Source: JBEISR01 sp044337705 | Lineage (GTDB): Bacteria; Planctomycetota; Planctomycetia; Pirellulales; Pirellulaceae | Direction of reading: 5' to 3' | NCBI GenBank assembly: GCA_044337705.1 | Contig: JBIINB010000025.1 | Coordinates: 1-43,323, forward strand | Length of the DNA stretch: 43,323 bases | Shown: in pieces, positions 27,178 through 36,090 of the stretch | How the letters are laid out: every line of letters begins with the position of its first letter | How positions within the stretch are numbered: position 1 is the first letter of the stretch | Program-made: the position numbers and the translations under genes | Notes under the pieces: generated by a model | Seen by the model: only the letters and a program-made list of their open reading frames with translations | The model's database searches: none | Told to the model about the DNA's origin: nothing

Positions 27178-29376
27178 TCACTGGGATCGGTCGGCATTGG
27201 TCTCTTCCAGAGTGATCAGCCGGTGGTAGAGCCCCATGTAGAGCGGCAGGAGGTAGACGGTACCGCTGCCTAGCTGATGACCACCACCCCCTTGATCCAA
27301 TCGCCAAGGGTCGGTGTTCCAGTGAGCGAAACTCCGCTCGTCGACCGGCAACACCTTCCCGTCGATTCGATACCCTCTCCCACCATCGTTGGGCCGATCC
27401 CAATCGATCGACTGCTGCGGCGGCAATCGGACCAGATCCAGTCGATGGCTGTTGGTGTGGTGCCAGTCGCACCGGTCCAGCGGAAAGCGGACCAGCGTAT
27501 CGATCGCATCTTCCCGCCAATCCCCCCAAGGCATGAGCGGATGGGCCCGCTCCCCATCGGAAAAATCTTGCGCCACGGCGGCATAGGCAAAATGAAAAAA
27601 CGGATTTCGCTCGGGCTGTTCCAGCATCCAATACTGATGGAACGCCGCCAGGTAGGCGGTGCGAAGGAGTGGATCCTCGGTGTACTTGATCAGCGAGTAG
27701 AAGCTCATGAAGGCCATCTCGTCATCCGACTGGTTTCCCGATCCGATCCCGCGCTGCACCTTGGGAACCATCGCATTCATCGCAAATGCATGTTCGCTAG
27801 AAAGCCGCTGTGCCACCTGGCGATACCGATCGTCTTCCAGCACATGCGCCGCAACTGCCAGATAGGAAAGCATGCTGGCCGAATTCAAACCCCGTTCGGC
27901 CATCCAACGAAAATCCTGGTTCAGCGACCTCGGGTCGAAGTTGGCCCACCGCGTCGGTTTGCCATCGTGATCGACCAAGGTGAAATGATGATCGATCAGA
28001 TGATCGGTCAGCCCTCGCACAACCGATCGCACCCGCTGCTTTTGCTCAGGCGTCTTGGCCACCAGATCGTAATAAAGTCCATAGAAAAAGTAGTGGCCAT
28101 CCAGTTCATCGCTACTGGTATCTCCCTTCCAGTACCACTTCTTATCGGCCGATACGGGCCATCGAGGTTGTAGCGACTTCCACAGCGGATCGCTCTGCTG
28201 CGCACGCGCATCGTGCGCCGCCTGGCCCTCGTTTGGATCGCGGCCTCCGAAGGGAAGCACCGTCCTCGCCACATAACCGGGTGGAGGGGCAGGCGATCCC
28301 CCTTGAGTCACCGTCTGAAGAAACTCTAGCGCCATCATGACGCGATCGGCCCGCTGGCGATGTTCGTCTCGTCCACTCCAGCCATAGGCAAAGCACTGCG
28401 ATGCTCCATACATCGAGGTCCATAGGCCATCGTTGTCATCATCGCTAAGAGCTACCTGACTGCGATCTCCCGGCTTGGCCAGATGGGCCGTCGCGACATA
28501 GCCAAATTCGGTCCTCTGAATCAGTCGATCGATCTCGCTCTGGTAATGATCTGCCTTATCCAGCAGATCCATAGGCCGCGTGGCGATCACTCCCAGCCCC
28601 TGGTCGGTTGCCAGATGGACAGTCCCATCCCCATCGATCACGATCTGTTCGACTCGGTCACCTGGCATCCAACGAGCTCCCTGGCGGTATGCAAACGCAT
28701 TTTCTCTAGCGACGATAGCCCCACGCGTGGTGCCAAACCAGACACGCCCATCGGGTGCGGCAGCAGCACATAGGAATTCGTTCCAGGGAACTCCCTGGCG
28801 ACCCGTTGCGAAGGTCCACCGGCCATCGTGCCGATGAGCGATGCCAGCAAGCGATCCGATCCAAAGATTGCCCGCACGATCGTAAACGACCGCCCCCAGA
28901 TTGCGCCTTGCCCAATCGAAACCCAGGTCGTCGATCGCCTCCACCGCCACCCATGGCTCTCCCTCTTGCTGCCGCTCCACCAGCCCCAGCTTCGGATCGA
29001 TCCGCGCGGCACGACCATTCCCCTTGGGGTCGACCACCATCGAATCGGCCGTCGCATCCTGCGGCCAGTGGAGTTCCGTCCGATTCCAAGTGCCATCGCG
29101 GCAAGTCCAGTGACCCATTTGGCCTCGCGCATGAAGCAACCCTTTAGGATCCAGCCACAACGATCCTGATTCCATCGCCCCCACCGCAGGATGACCAGCA
29201 TCGTGATGGAGCGGTACTTCCTGCAGAAAAACGCCAACCGCTGGCGATACGGTTGGGGCTAGCTTCCCGGCAATTGGGGGCTGGGCCTGCGCCAGGGTCA
29301 ACGAAACAAAGGCACTGGCCAGCAACCAAAACCAACCATACGAAGTGGGTAGCAGCCCATTGCTTGAACGATTCAT
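27178..29376 (-). CDS. Exported propeller plus helical-toroid protein of unknown function
   Basis: About 732 residues. A signal peptide (WFWLLASAFVSLTLAQAQ) is followed by a beta-propeller-like N-terminal third with two-component-regulator-propeller-type repeats (DRAGNLWIGSLAGI, APDGRVWFGTTRGAI, DGDGTVHLATDQGL). The C-terminal ~400 residues are helical and Trp/His-rich (DGLWTSMYGASQCFAYG, LDGHYFFYGLYYDLVAKT, GGGGHQLGSGTVYLLPLYMGLYH), consistent with an alpha/alpha-toroid fold as in polysaccharide-active enzymes; catalytic residues cannot be assigned. The combination of a sensor-type propeller with a toroid in one exported protein is unusual. The ATG at 29376 has AAGGA about 12 bases upstream; the frame extends to 29490 but the extension would overlap the next gene. 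Confidence 0.82.
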   Translation of the reverse strand: MNRSSNGLLPTSYGWFWLLASAFVSLTLAQAQPPIAGKLAPTVSPAVGVFLQEVPLHHDAGHPAVGAMESGSLWLDPKGLLHARGQMGHWTCRDGTWNRTELHWPQDATADSMVVDPKGNGRAARIDPKLGLVERQQEGEPWVAVEAIDDLGFDWARRNLGAVVYDRAGNLWIGSLAGIAHRHDGRWTFATGRQGVPWNEFLCAAAAPDGRVWFGTTRGAIVARENAFAYRQGARWMPGDRVEQIVIDGDGTVHLATDQGLGVIATRPMDLLDKADHYQSEIDRLIQRTEFGYVATAHLAKPGDRSQVALSDDDNDGLWTSMYGASQCFAYGWSGRDEHRQRADRVMMALEFLQTVTQGGSPAPPPGYVARTVLPFGGRDPNEGQAAHDARAQQSDPLWKSLQPRWPVSADKKWYWKGDTSSDELDGHYFFYGLYYDLVAKTPEQKQRVRSVVRGLTDHLIDHHFTLVDHDGKPTRWANFDPRSLNQDFRWMAERGLNSASMLSYLAVAAHVLEDDRYRQVAQRLSSEHAFAMNAMVPKVQRGIGSGNQSDDEMAFMSFYSLIKYTEDPLLRTAYLAAFHQYWMLEQPERNPFFHFAYAAVAQDFSDGERAHPLMPWGDWREDAIDTLVRFPLDRCDWHHTNSHRLDLVRLPPQQSIDWDRPNDGGRGYRIDGKVLPVDERSFAHWNTDPWRLDQGGGGHQLGSGTVYLLPLYMGLYHRLITLEETNADRSQ

Positions 29377-29486
29377 GAGCGTTGGCAATCCTTTTTGGAT
29401 TGAGAAAGTTGAGGGTAGGGGGATTCCAAGCGACAGCCGGGCGACCTGAAATGTTCCCGAAGCGTCAGCCAAAAGAATCCGACCGT

Positions 29487-31001
29487 TCAAGGATCAGTGC
29501 GAGGATAACCCGACCAGATGCCAGTCGGTTCGAATCGGGCTGGCATCGGCATAGCCGCCAGTTCGGAATCCCATCGCCATAACAGCACATCACCCCAGGC
29601 CGTGCCTGCGGCGACCGATTGGTGGTCGACGAAGCAGGCACTGGTCAGTCGCATTCCCTCGGGTGCTTCGAGAACCGCTAGTTCCTCGAAAATCGATCGC
29701 CTCTTTTTCTTCGGCTTTCCCTGATCATCCTTGCCATCGTCTTCTTCGCGAGCCCCCAGTCGCATCAGCCGTAGTCGATTGGCTTCAGTCACCAGCAGAA
29801 TGTCCTTGTGGCTTGCAAGTCGCATCAAGTGACGATGCATCCCATCGCGCCTCGCGTCAACCGACTCCCCATGATCAGCCGGCCAGCAGCGGAGCACACC
29901 GGCATCGTCGTAGGTGCAGGGTCGCTTTCCGAGAAACGCTCCACCCCCCACCGCTCGGTCGTGCCGATCATACGCAGATATCCACTCCTGTTCCTGACGA
30001 TCCCACGATTTGGCGGTGCGATCGCGCGACGTGCAAAGCAGCCTTTTGCCATCTGGCGACCAGGTGACCGAAAGAATCGCGTCGGCATGCGGCGTGGCAT
30101 CCAGCACCGGCGCGCCATCCTCGCATCGAAGCACCTCAAGTCGTCCGTCGCGGTGCGCGATCGCCACTTCCTTGCCATCGGGTGACAGAGCGACATCGGA
30201 AAGAACATCGCTGGCCAGCGTCAAACGTTGCGGCGATGTCGGCTGAGATGGATCGATCCGAAAGACAAAGCCTCGCTCGCCAGGTGTACCACAGGCTACA
30301 ACCAGCGTTCCCGCCGATGGTTCCACCGCAATCGCCGAAGTCTGCTGGCCCAGGTTGCCGATACGCTGGAGCAGTTTTCCATCCCGACGGTCGATCGCAA
30401 GGACTTCGTGATACCCAGCAATCCAGATTCGATCGCGACTGGGGTCGGCTGCGATGGCGGCAACAGGCAACGGCTGAAGGTATTGGTTCGGTGGTTCGGA
30501 CAGGTAAGAAGTATCAGGGCAGAGCTTCCAGAGCGGTGTGGAAGGATCGATCTCCCAAGGCTTGCCAGCGGCGATCCACTGGCGCATCAGATCGATCTCT
30601 TCCGGCTTGCAGCGCTCTCCTTCGGGCGGCATCTGCAGATCCGGATCGGTGCTGGCCAATCGCTGAAGGATCAGGCTGTCATCGACCGGTTGCCGCTGGA
30701 TCACTGCGCCCAAGCCTCCGCGCGATGCGATCAGACCACCGATCGATTCGAGGTTCAAATCCCCTTCGGTCTTCCTTGTGTGGTGGCAGCTGACACATCG
30801 CCGCACCAGCATTTCGGCGACCTGCGATGTCGACGCCTGCGAGCCTCTTGGATCCTGCGATCGCAGCGGCGATGCCGAGAGTACGAACCCAAGGAGAGCA
30901 ATCAGTTTCAGGATCCAATCGGTCATGGAGATTCCCATCGCGGTGGAGCGGCTGTCCAGTAGTCGTCGCCCATGGAACCCGCAGCGCGCTAGGCCGCTCA
31001 T
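29487..31001 (-). CDS. Planctomycete cytochrome c-like domain fused to WD40 repeats
   Basis: About 504 residues. An N-terminal hydrophobic signal (ILKLIALLGFVLSASPLRSQ) leads into a PSCyt1-type domain with the heme-binding motif CVSCH (LVRRCVSCHHTRKTEGDLNL), then several WD40-like blades (DVALSPDGKEVAIAHRDGRL, ILSVTWSPDGKRLLCTSRDR, TAKSWDRQEQEW). A Lys/Glu/Asp-rich patch (EEDDGKDDQGKPKKKRRS) lies near residue 420. The ATG at 31001 overlaps the TGA of the DUF1501 gene (ATGA), so the two are probably translationally coupled; a start at 30938 would give a shorter signal peptide. The protein probably faces the periplasm. Heme binding is inferred from the motif only. Confidence 0.85.
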   Translation of the reverse strand: MSGLARCGFHGRRLLDSRSTAMGISMTDWILKLIALLGFVLSASPLRSQDPRGSQASTSQVAEMLVRRCVSCHHTRKTEGDLNLESIGGLIASRGGLGAVIQRQPVDDSLILQRLASTDPDLQMPPEGERCKPEEIDLMRQWIAAGKPWEIDPSTPLWKLCPDTSYLSEPPNQYLQPLPVAAIAADPSRDRIWIAGYHEVLAIDRRDGKLLQRIGNLGQQTSAIAVEPSAGTLVVACGTPGERGFVFRIDPSQPTSPQRLTLASDVLSDVALSPDGKEVAIAHRDGRLEVLRCEDGAPVLDATPHADAILSVTWSPDGKRLLCTSRDRTAKSWDRQEQEWISAYDRHDRAVGGGAFLGKRPCTYDDAGVLRCWPADHGESVDARRDGMHRHLMRLASHKDILLVTEANRLRLMRLGAREEDDGKDDQGKPKKKRRSIFEELAVLEAPEGMRLTSACFVDHQSVAAGTAWGDVLLWRWDSELAAMPMPARFEPTGIWSGYPRTDP

Positions 31002-32431
31002 GCCAACAGCTCTCGCACCACCTTACCGTGGACATCGGTCAAGCGAAAATCCCGGCCTGCCCAGCGGTAGGTTAGTTTTTCATGATCGAATCCCATCAGG
31101 TGCAGCATCGTGGCATGCAGATCATGGACGTGGACTCGCTGGTCGACCGCCTTGAACCCAAACTCATCGGTCGCTCCGTAGGCCTGCCCTCCTTTCACGC
31201 CACCGCCGGCCATCCACACCGTGAAGCCCCAGTGATTGTGATCGCGGCCGGTCATGGTCCCCTGGTTCGCCCCTTCCTTCGGAAGTTCGACGGTGGGTGT
31301 TCTTCCAAACTCTCCACCCCACAGCACCAGCGTCTCATCGAACAGACCCAAGCTCTTCAGATCGCTCAGCAACGCTGCGATCGGCTGGTCGGTCTCGCGA
31401 GCCAATTGGCGATGGCCTTCTTCGATCTTGTCGTGATGATCCCAGGGCTGACCTGCGCCGTGCCACACTTGAACGCATCGCACCCCACGTTCGATCAACC
31501 GCCTGGCGATCAGAAGCTGACGGGCCTGCACCGTCGAGCCGTAGCGATCGAGCACATGCTGGGGTTCTCTCGATACATCGAAGGCATCGGCCGCTTCGCT
31601 CTGCATTCGGTAGGCCAATTCCAGCGACTCAATCCGCGCCTCCAGCATCGCATCGGCCGGTCGCGTCTGTTGATGTTTTGCATTCCAGGCCTGCACCAGA
31701 TCCAAAAGATGCCGCTGACGATCGGGCGACATCGAACGGTTTACCGAGTTTTCGATCAGCTTGTCGACCGACTGGTGTTTGGTATCGACATAGGTTCCCT
31801 GATAGATCCCGGGAAGAAAACCAGCCTGCCAGTTCTGCGACTCCTGAATCGGATAGCCTCCCGGACACATGGCGATGAAGGCCGGCAGGTTCTCGTTCTC
31901 GGTTCCCAGGCCATAGGTCATCCAGGACCCGAAACTGGGGCGGACCAGACGAGCCTCGCCGGTATTCATCAGCAGCAGGGAGGGTTCGTGATTGGGGACG
32001 TCGGCATGCATCGAACGGACGACGCACAGATCATCCGCATGCACTGCCGTCTTCTCAAACAGCTCGCTGATCTCCAGCCCGCTTTGTCCGTAGCGGCGGA
32101 AACGGAAAGGGCTGGGATAAAGCGATCCGGTTGGCCGTTCGGTCCGTGGCGTTTCACCGGGCATCGGCTGGCCTGCATACTTCAGGATCGACGGCTTGGG
32201 ATCGAAAGTGTCGACGTGGGAAGGCCCGCCATTGCAGAAGATATGAATCAGATGTTTGGCGCGCGCCGGAAAATGCGGCGACTTGGGTGCCATCGGGGAG
32301 GTGCGCTGGGATTCGGCCTGAAGGCTGTCGGCCAGGAGTCCCGGCAATGCCAGCGCGCCTACCCCCAAGCCACAACGACTCAGCCATCCCCTGCGATCGA
32401 CCAGGTTCTTTCCCGACTCGCTTCGATCCAT
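30998..32431 (-). CDS. DUF1501 exported protein (sulfatase/alkaline phosphatase-like fold)
   Basis: About 477 residues. The N-terminus carries a Tat-type signal: RRGWLSRCGLGVGALALPGLL. The body matches DUF1501: HIFCNGGPSHVDTFDPKP, CVVRSMHADVPNHEPS, VRCVQVWHGAGQPWDHHD, LVLWGGEFGRTPTVE, RDHNHWGFTVWMAGGGVKGG and LHATMLHLMGFDHEKLTYR. DUF1501 proteins belong to the alkaline-phosphatase superfamily fold; their substrate is unknown. The ATG at 32431 follows AGGGAAG; a TTG at 32437 is also possible. It lies in the middle of the set PSD1, DUF1501, cytochrome-WD40 (minus strand), overlapping the downstream gene by 4 bp. Confidence 0.92.
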   Translation of the reverse strand: MDRSESGKNLVDRRGWLSRCGLGVGALALPGLLADSLQAESQRTSPMAPKSPHFPARAKHLIHIFCNGGPSHVDTFDPKPSILKYAGQPMPGETPRTERPTGSLYPSPFRFRRYGQSGLEISELFEKTAVHADDLCVVRSMHADVPNHEPSLLLMNTGEARLVRPSFGSWMTYGLGTENENLPAFIAMCPGGYPIQESQNWQAGFLPGIYQGTYVDTKHQSVDKLIENSVNRSMSPDRQRHLLDLVQAWNAKHQQTRPADAMLEARIESLELAYRMQSEAADAFDVSREPQHVLDRYGSTVQARQLLIARRLIERGVRCVQVWHGAGQPWDHHDKIEEGHRQLARETDQPIAALLSDLKSLGLFDETLVLWGGEFGRTPTVELPKEGANQGTMTGRDHNHWGFTVWMAGGGVKGGQAYGATDEFGFKAVDQRVHVHDLHATMLHLMGFDHEKLTYRWAGRDFRLTDVHGKVVRELLA

Positions 32432-32496
32432 TGGCAACTTCCCTCGATCCTCTTGCTGCAGGTGTCGGCCCCGTGGTCGGGGGTCAGTTCAGCCTG

Positions 32497-34683
32497 TCAG
32501 TCGATAAAACTGAATTCGTTGGTAGCCAGCAATGCCTGGACCAGCAGACCCCATCGCTTGGCGTCGGTGCCACCGGGCATCGCCAAAAACTGCCTTGCCT
32601 GGTCGACTTCCTCAACGCTGGCCGGTCGGCGAAGCACCGATCGGAAAACTTCCTGGATCGGTTGGTCTCCCGCCTGCGGCTCGGCCTCCCCCAGTGGAAG
32701 AACCGACTCCAGAGGCCAGCGCGTTGCCATGCGTTCGCCCATCGACTTGGTCAGCTGAATCACCATCGGACTGTTGAGCACAAAAAGCCCCTGCTGCGGC
32801 ACCGTCGTCGCCGCTCGCTGCGGCACATGGGTATCCGGATTGGCGAAGTCAAAGGTGCGGAAGAGTCCGGGAAGATTCTGTCGGTCGATCGACGCATAGA
32901 GTGTGCGGCGATTAGAAAAAGGTTCGCTGTGGATCACCTGGCTGGGGCCACCGATCGTCCGGTCCAGGTCATCGCAGGCGTCGAGCATCGAGTCGCGAAG
33001 CGCTTCAAAATCGAGTCGCTTCCGATTGGCTCGCCAGATCAGTCGGTTCTCCGGATCGACTCCCGCCGCACCCTCCCGCCATTGGCTCGACTGTCTGTAG
33101 ACAGCCGAACTGACGATGGTGCGGACCAGCCACTGGATCGAATCGTCGTGCCGCTGCAGTTCCACCGCCAGACGATCCAGCAACGGTTGCTGAATCGGCG
33201 GTTCGCATCGCAAACCGAAATCGCTGGGAGTATCGACTAGTGGTGCGCCCATCAGCCAGCCCCAGACGCGGTTGACCAGGACGCGGCGCGTCAGAGGATT
33301 GGCCCGATCGGCGATCGCCTCAGCCAAATCGATGCGACCGCTTCCCTGGTCCAAGGGTCGAGGCTCCCCCTGCGACAGCACGGCGATGAAACGGCGCTGG
33401 ATCGTCTCCCCATGCTGACCCGGCTGACCTCGCAGAAAAATGTAGCTGGGCCTCTGCTCCGCTCGATCCACCAGCCGCATCGGCGATGGATCCCCCCCCG
33501 GCTCCTCGCTGTTGGTGAAAACCCCATGCAGCGAATAATACTCCGCCATTGAAACCGGATCGAATTTGTGGTCATGGCAGCGGGCGCATCCGACGGTTGT
33601 TGCCAGCAGACCGCGAGTGACCACATCGATCCGATCGTCGGCGATGTCGTTTGGATTATTGAGGAAACGGCGACCCAGCGTCAGCATCCCCATCGCATCC
33701 AGATGGCCTTGCTGGTTCTCGGGATCCAATCGGTCAGCAGCCAGTTGATAGCGGACAAACTGATCGTACGGGAGGTCCTGACGGAAGGATCGAATCAGCC
33801 AATCCCGGTATCGGTAGGCGTGAGGGTAGGCACGATCCTCCGTGAAGACGTAGCCCTTGGTGTCGGCATAGCGCACCACATCCATCCACCGCCGCGCCAT
33901 CCGTTCGCCGAATTGGGGCGACTGCAGATAGCGATCGACCAGTCGCAGATAGGCGTCCTCACCTGGGTCTGCCACGAACGCTTCCAGTTCTTCAGAAGGA
34001 GGCGGAAGCCCGAGAAGATCGAACGATAGACGCCGAATCAGTGTCGCCGGCGAGGCAGGAGGATTGGCTGCTAGACCGCGCGAAGTCAGTTGGCCCAGCC
34101 AATCTCCATCGATCGGTTGCTCCATAGTGCCCGCAGCATCTTGGGGGCGATTCACCGGGGCTGCGGCAGGAGGCAGATAGGCCCAGTGCTCCTTGGCGCG
34201 ATCGGCACGTGTCCTGGGCCGCGCGGCGTACGCCTCGGCACTCTCCTCTCTAGGATCGGGCATCCCCAATTCCACCCACTTGGCAATCGCTGCGATCGCC
34301 TCGTCGGGCAGTTTGCCATCTGGCGGCATCTGAAGGGACGGATCACCATACTGCACCGCTCGCAGCAGCCGACTCTCTGCCGGATTGCCCACCTTCAGTG
34401 TGCCATGCACCCCGCCTCGCTCAATCGCCTGACGACTATCCAGTAGCAAACCCCCTTCCGCCTCGCCGGATTCGATCGAGTGACAGCCATAGCACCGCTC
34501 GATCAGAATCGGCCGGATCGATGTCTCGAAAAAATCTTCGCCGGCACGATTTTCTTCTTCCCCCCTGGCCGGGACATCCTGCGCCCCCAGGGGAGCATGC
34601 AAGAAGCTCCCGATCAGCCCCAAGATGATGGCGAACCGATGACTCTGTCCGAGTGTTCTTCGATGCTTTGCGATGCTGACCAT
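32497..34683 (-). CDS. PSCyt1-DUF1549-DUF1553 (PSD1) exported protein
   Basis: About 728 residues. A signal peptide (FAIILGLIGSFLHAPLGAQ) precedes a planctomycete cytochrome c domain with the heme motif CYGCH (IERCYGCHSIESGEAEGGLLL). DUF1549 follows (LIRRLSFDLLGLPPPSEELE, PQFGERMARRWMDVVRYADT), including a second CxxCH: TVGCARCHDHKFDPVSMAEY. DUF1553 fills the C-terminal half (RVLVNRVWGWLMG, FDFANPDTHVPQRAATTVPQQ, FVLNSPMVIQL). This is a signature protein of planctomycetes. The ATG at 34683 is preferred to the TTG at 34761 because the signal peptide fits. It is the first gene of the minus-strand set and is followed 65 bp later by the DUF1501 gene. Confidence 0.94.
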   Translation of the reverse strand: MVSIAKHRRTLGQSHRFAIILGLIGSFLHAPLGAQDVPARGEEENRAGEDFFETSIRPILIERCYGCHSIESGEAEGGLLLDSRQAIERGGVHGTLKVGNPAESRLLRAVQYGDPSLQMPPDGKLPDEAIAAIAKWVELGMPDPREESAEAYAARPRTRADRAKEHWAYLPPAAAPVNRPQDAAGTMEQPIDGDWLGQLTSRGLAANPPASPATLIRRLSFDLLGLPPPSEELEAFVADPGEDAYLRLVDRYLQSPQFGERMARRWMDVVRYADTKGYVFTEDRAYPHAYRYRDWLIRSFRQDLPYDQFVRYQLAADRLDPENQQGHLDAMGMLTLGRRFLNNPNDIADDRIDVVTRGLLATTVGCARCHDHKFDPVSMAEYYSLHGVFTNSEEPGGDPSPMRLVDRAEQRPSYIFLRGQPGQHGETIQRRFIAVLSQGEPRPLDQGSGRIDLAEAIADRANPLTRRVLVNRVWGWLMGAPLVDTPSDFGLRCEPPIQQPLLDRLAVELQRHDDSIQWLVRTIVSSAVYRQSSQWREGAAGVDPENRLIWRANRKRLDFEALRDSMLDACDDLDRTIGGPSQVIHSEPFSNRRTLYASIDRQNLPGLFRTFDFANPDTHVPQRAATTVPQQGLFVLNSPMVIQLTKSMGERMATRWPLESVLPLGEAEPQAGDQPIQEVFRSVLRRPASVEEVDQARQFLAMPGGTDAKRWGLLVQALLATNEFSFID

Positions 34684-35040
34684 GGAGGTGGGGATATCCG
34701 ATGTCCGTTGTTTGGGGATCCAGTCAGGAAACCCGCAAGAGGGGCCCAAACTTCTCAGCAAATGGGGACTGGAATTGATTTCAAGGTGGGAGTCGGGCGC
34801 AACCAGCGGCGCTGCCCACGACTCTCTCTATAATCGCACGAAGACCAGTTCCGAACAACTCCCGCCATTTTCGGCAGGAATCGATTGGAACCCTGGGAAG
34901 CTGCCAGAACCCCATGACAGGGTGTGGTAACCGGACATTTTCACCCTGCTTCCGACTATTTCCCAACCAGCCAACACGTTCTGGTCGACCGAAAATCGAT
35001 CCGATTCTTTCTTCCTTCTTTGCATTCCGATTTTTCCACC
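34684..35040. other. Divergent promoter region between PSD1 and thymidine kinase genes
   Basis: About 357 bp, divergent. A TATAAT at 34829-34834 on the plus strand lacks a good -35 at 17-18 bp, so it is not called as a promoter. The gap should hold promoters for both genes. Confidence 0.3.
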
Positions 35041-35634
35041 ATGGCAAAGCTTTATTTTTATTACTCCGCGATGAATGCCGGCAAATCGACGATGCTCCTT
35101 CAGTCCAGCTACAACTACCAGGAGCGAGGGATGGAGTCGATGATCCTGGTCCCCGATCTGGATCGTCGTTTCGGCGAGGGAGTCGTCGGATCGCGCATCG
35201 GCCTTCAGGCCAAGGCGCATGTCTTCAATCGACAGGATGATTTGCGAGCCATGGTGCAGAGGCAAGTGGCCATACGACCGGTCGATTGCGTCCTGGTCGA
35301 TGAAGCCCAGTTCCTAACCCGTGCGCAGGTGAACCAGTTAAGCGATCTGTGTGACTTCGAAGCGATCCCGGTGCTGGCCTATGGCTTGCGAACCGACTTT
35401 CAGGGAGAGCTTTTCGAGGGCAGTCGGCATCTATTGGCATGGGCCGATGCAATGATCGAAGTCAAAACGATTTGTCACTGCGGGCGCAAGGCAACATTTG
35501 TTCTGCGCGTCGATGCCAACGGGATCGCGCTTCGCGATGGCCAGCAGGTCGAGATTGGCGGCAACGACCGATACGTCTCTGTCTGCCGCCGTCACTTCAA
35601 GGAAGGCAAAGCCAACGGAACCCGTGGCGACTAG
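35041..35634 (+). CDS. tdk: Thymidine kinase
   Basis: About 197 residues, the usual size for the type II (TK1-like) family. It phosphorylates thymidine to dTMP in nucleotide salvage. Seen: the P-loop MNAGKST (residues 11-17), the acidic DEAQF segment with the likely catalytic Glu, the lasso-region GLRTDFQGELFEGS, and a zinc-binding pattern CHC (ICHCGRKATF) with the second part C-x-x-H (VSVCRRHFKEG). The ATG at 35041 gives a start that matches the family, even though the open frame extends upstream to 34924. The intergenic gap ahead of it is shared with the divergent PSD1 gene. Confidence 0.94.
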   Translation: MAKLYFYYSAMNAGKSTMLLQSSYNYQERGMESMILVPDLDRRFGEGVVGSRIGLQAKAHVFNRQDDLRAMVQRQVAIRPVDCVLVDEAQFLTRAQVNQLSDLCDFEAIPVLAYGLRTDFQGELFEGSRHLLAWADAMIEVKTICHCGRKATFVLRVDANGIALRDGQQVEIGGNDRYVSVCRRHFKEGKANGTRGD

Positions 35635-35731
35635 CAGCCCATCGTGTCTGAGTGAACCATTTTCGCCAGCTCCGACAGCGTCTTTCCCTCGATGACAAAT
35701 GTACGACATGTGATGTCGAAAGGATGATTGG

Positions 35732-36025
35732 ATGAAGGCCACGGACCAAGAGGCGATTGACCGATTTGCAAAGCGGAGTGACAAGACGGTCACCACGATC
35801 ACGATCGCATTCGCTTTGGGCGGTGCGCTGATGGATATCGTCGCGCACACGGTCTGGGCTTTGTGGATGAAGGGGTCCGGTGTGTCGATGCTATGGGGCA
35901 TGTGGATACCGCTCTGCTTCATCACCATCCCACCCATTCATTACTTGTGTCGCCATGTGAAGAACCTTCGAAAGCGAATCGATGCGATGGAATCGCAGAT
36001 CGAAGAGCTACGGTCAGCGACCTGA
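35732..36025 (+). CDS. Small membrane protein with C-terminal coiled coil
   Basis: 97 residues. Two hydrophobic segments (VTTITIAFALGGALMDIVAH and WGMWIPLCFITIPPIHYLC) are followed by a charged helix (KNLRKRIDAMESQIEELRS) likely to form a coiled coil. No family is recognised. AGGA about nine bases upstream supports the ATG at 35732. It lies between thymidine kinase (97 bp upstream) and a convergent membrane protein. Confidence 0.7.
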   Translation: MKATDQEAIDRFAKRSDKTVTTITIAFALGGALMDIVAHTVWALWMKGSGVSMLWGMWIPLCFITIPPIHYLCRHVKNLRKRIDAMESQIEELRSAT

Positions 36026-36090
36026 AAACAGGTTGATCCGAGTCTTCGGCAGCGCTGCGCCACACCCCAAGGAACCCAATGCGCTTCGGT

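Noticed and set aside
29516..29545. TTCGAATC, a tRNA T-loop-like sequence
   Set aside because: It lies in the coding region of the cytochrome-WD40 gene and no acceptor or anticodon stem could be matched.
31082..33240. Long plus-strand open frames opposite the DUF1501 and PSD1 genes
   Set aside because: They overlap recognised domains in full; their residues look like antisense products of GC-rich coding DNA.
34829..34834. Exact TATAAT hexamer in the tdk-PSD1 gap
   Set aside because: No -35 box at a suitable spacing and it would leave a leader of about 200 bases; too weak to call as a promoter.
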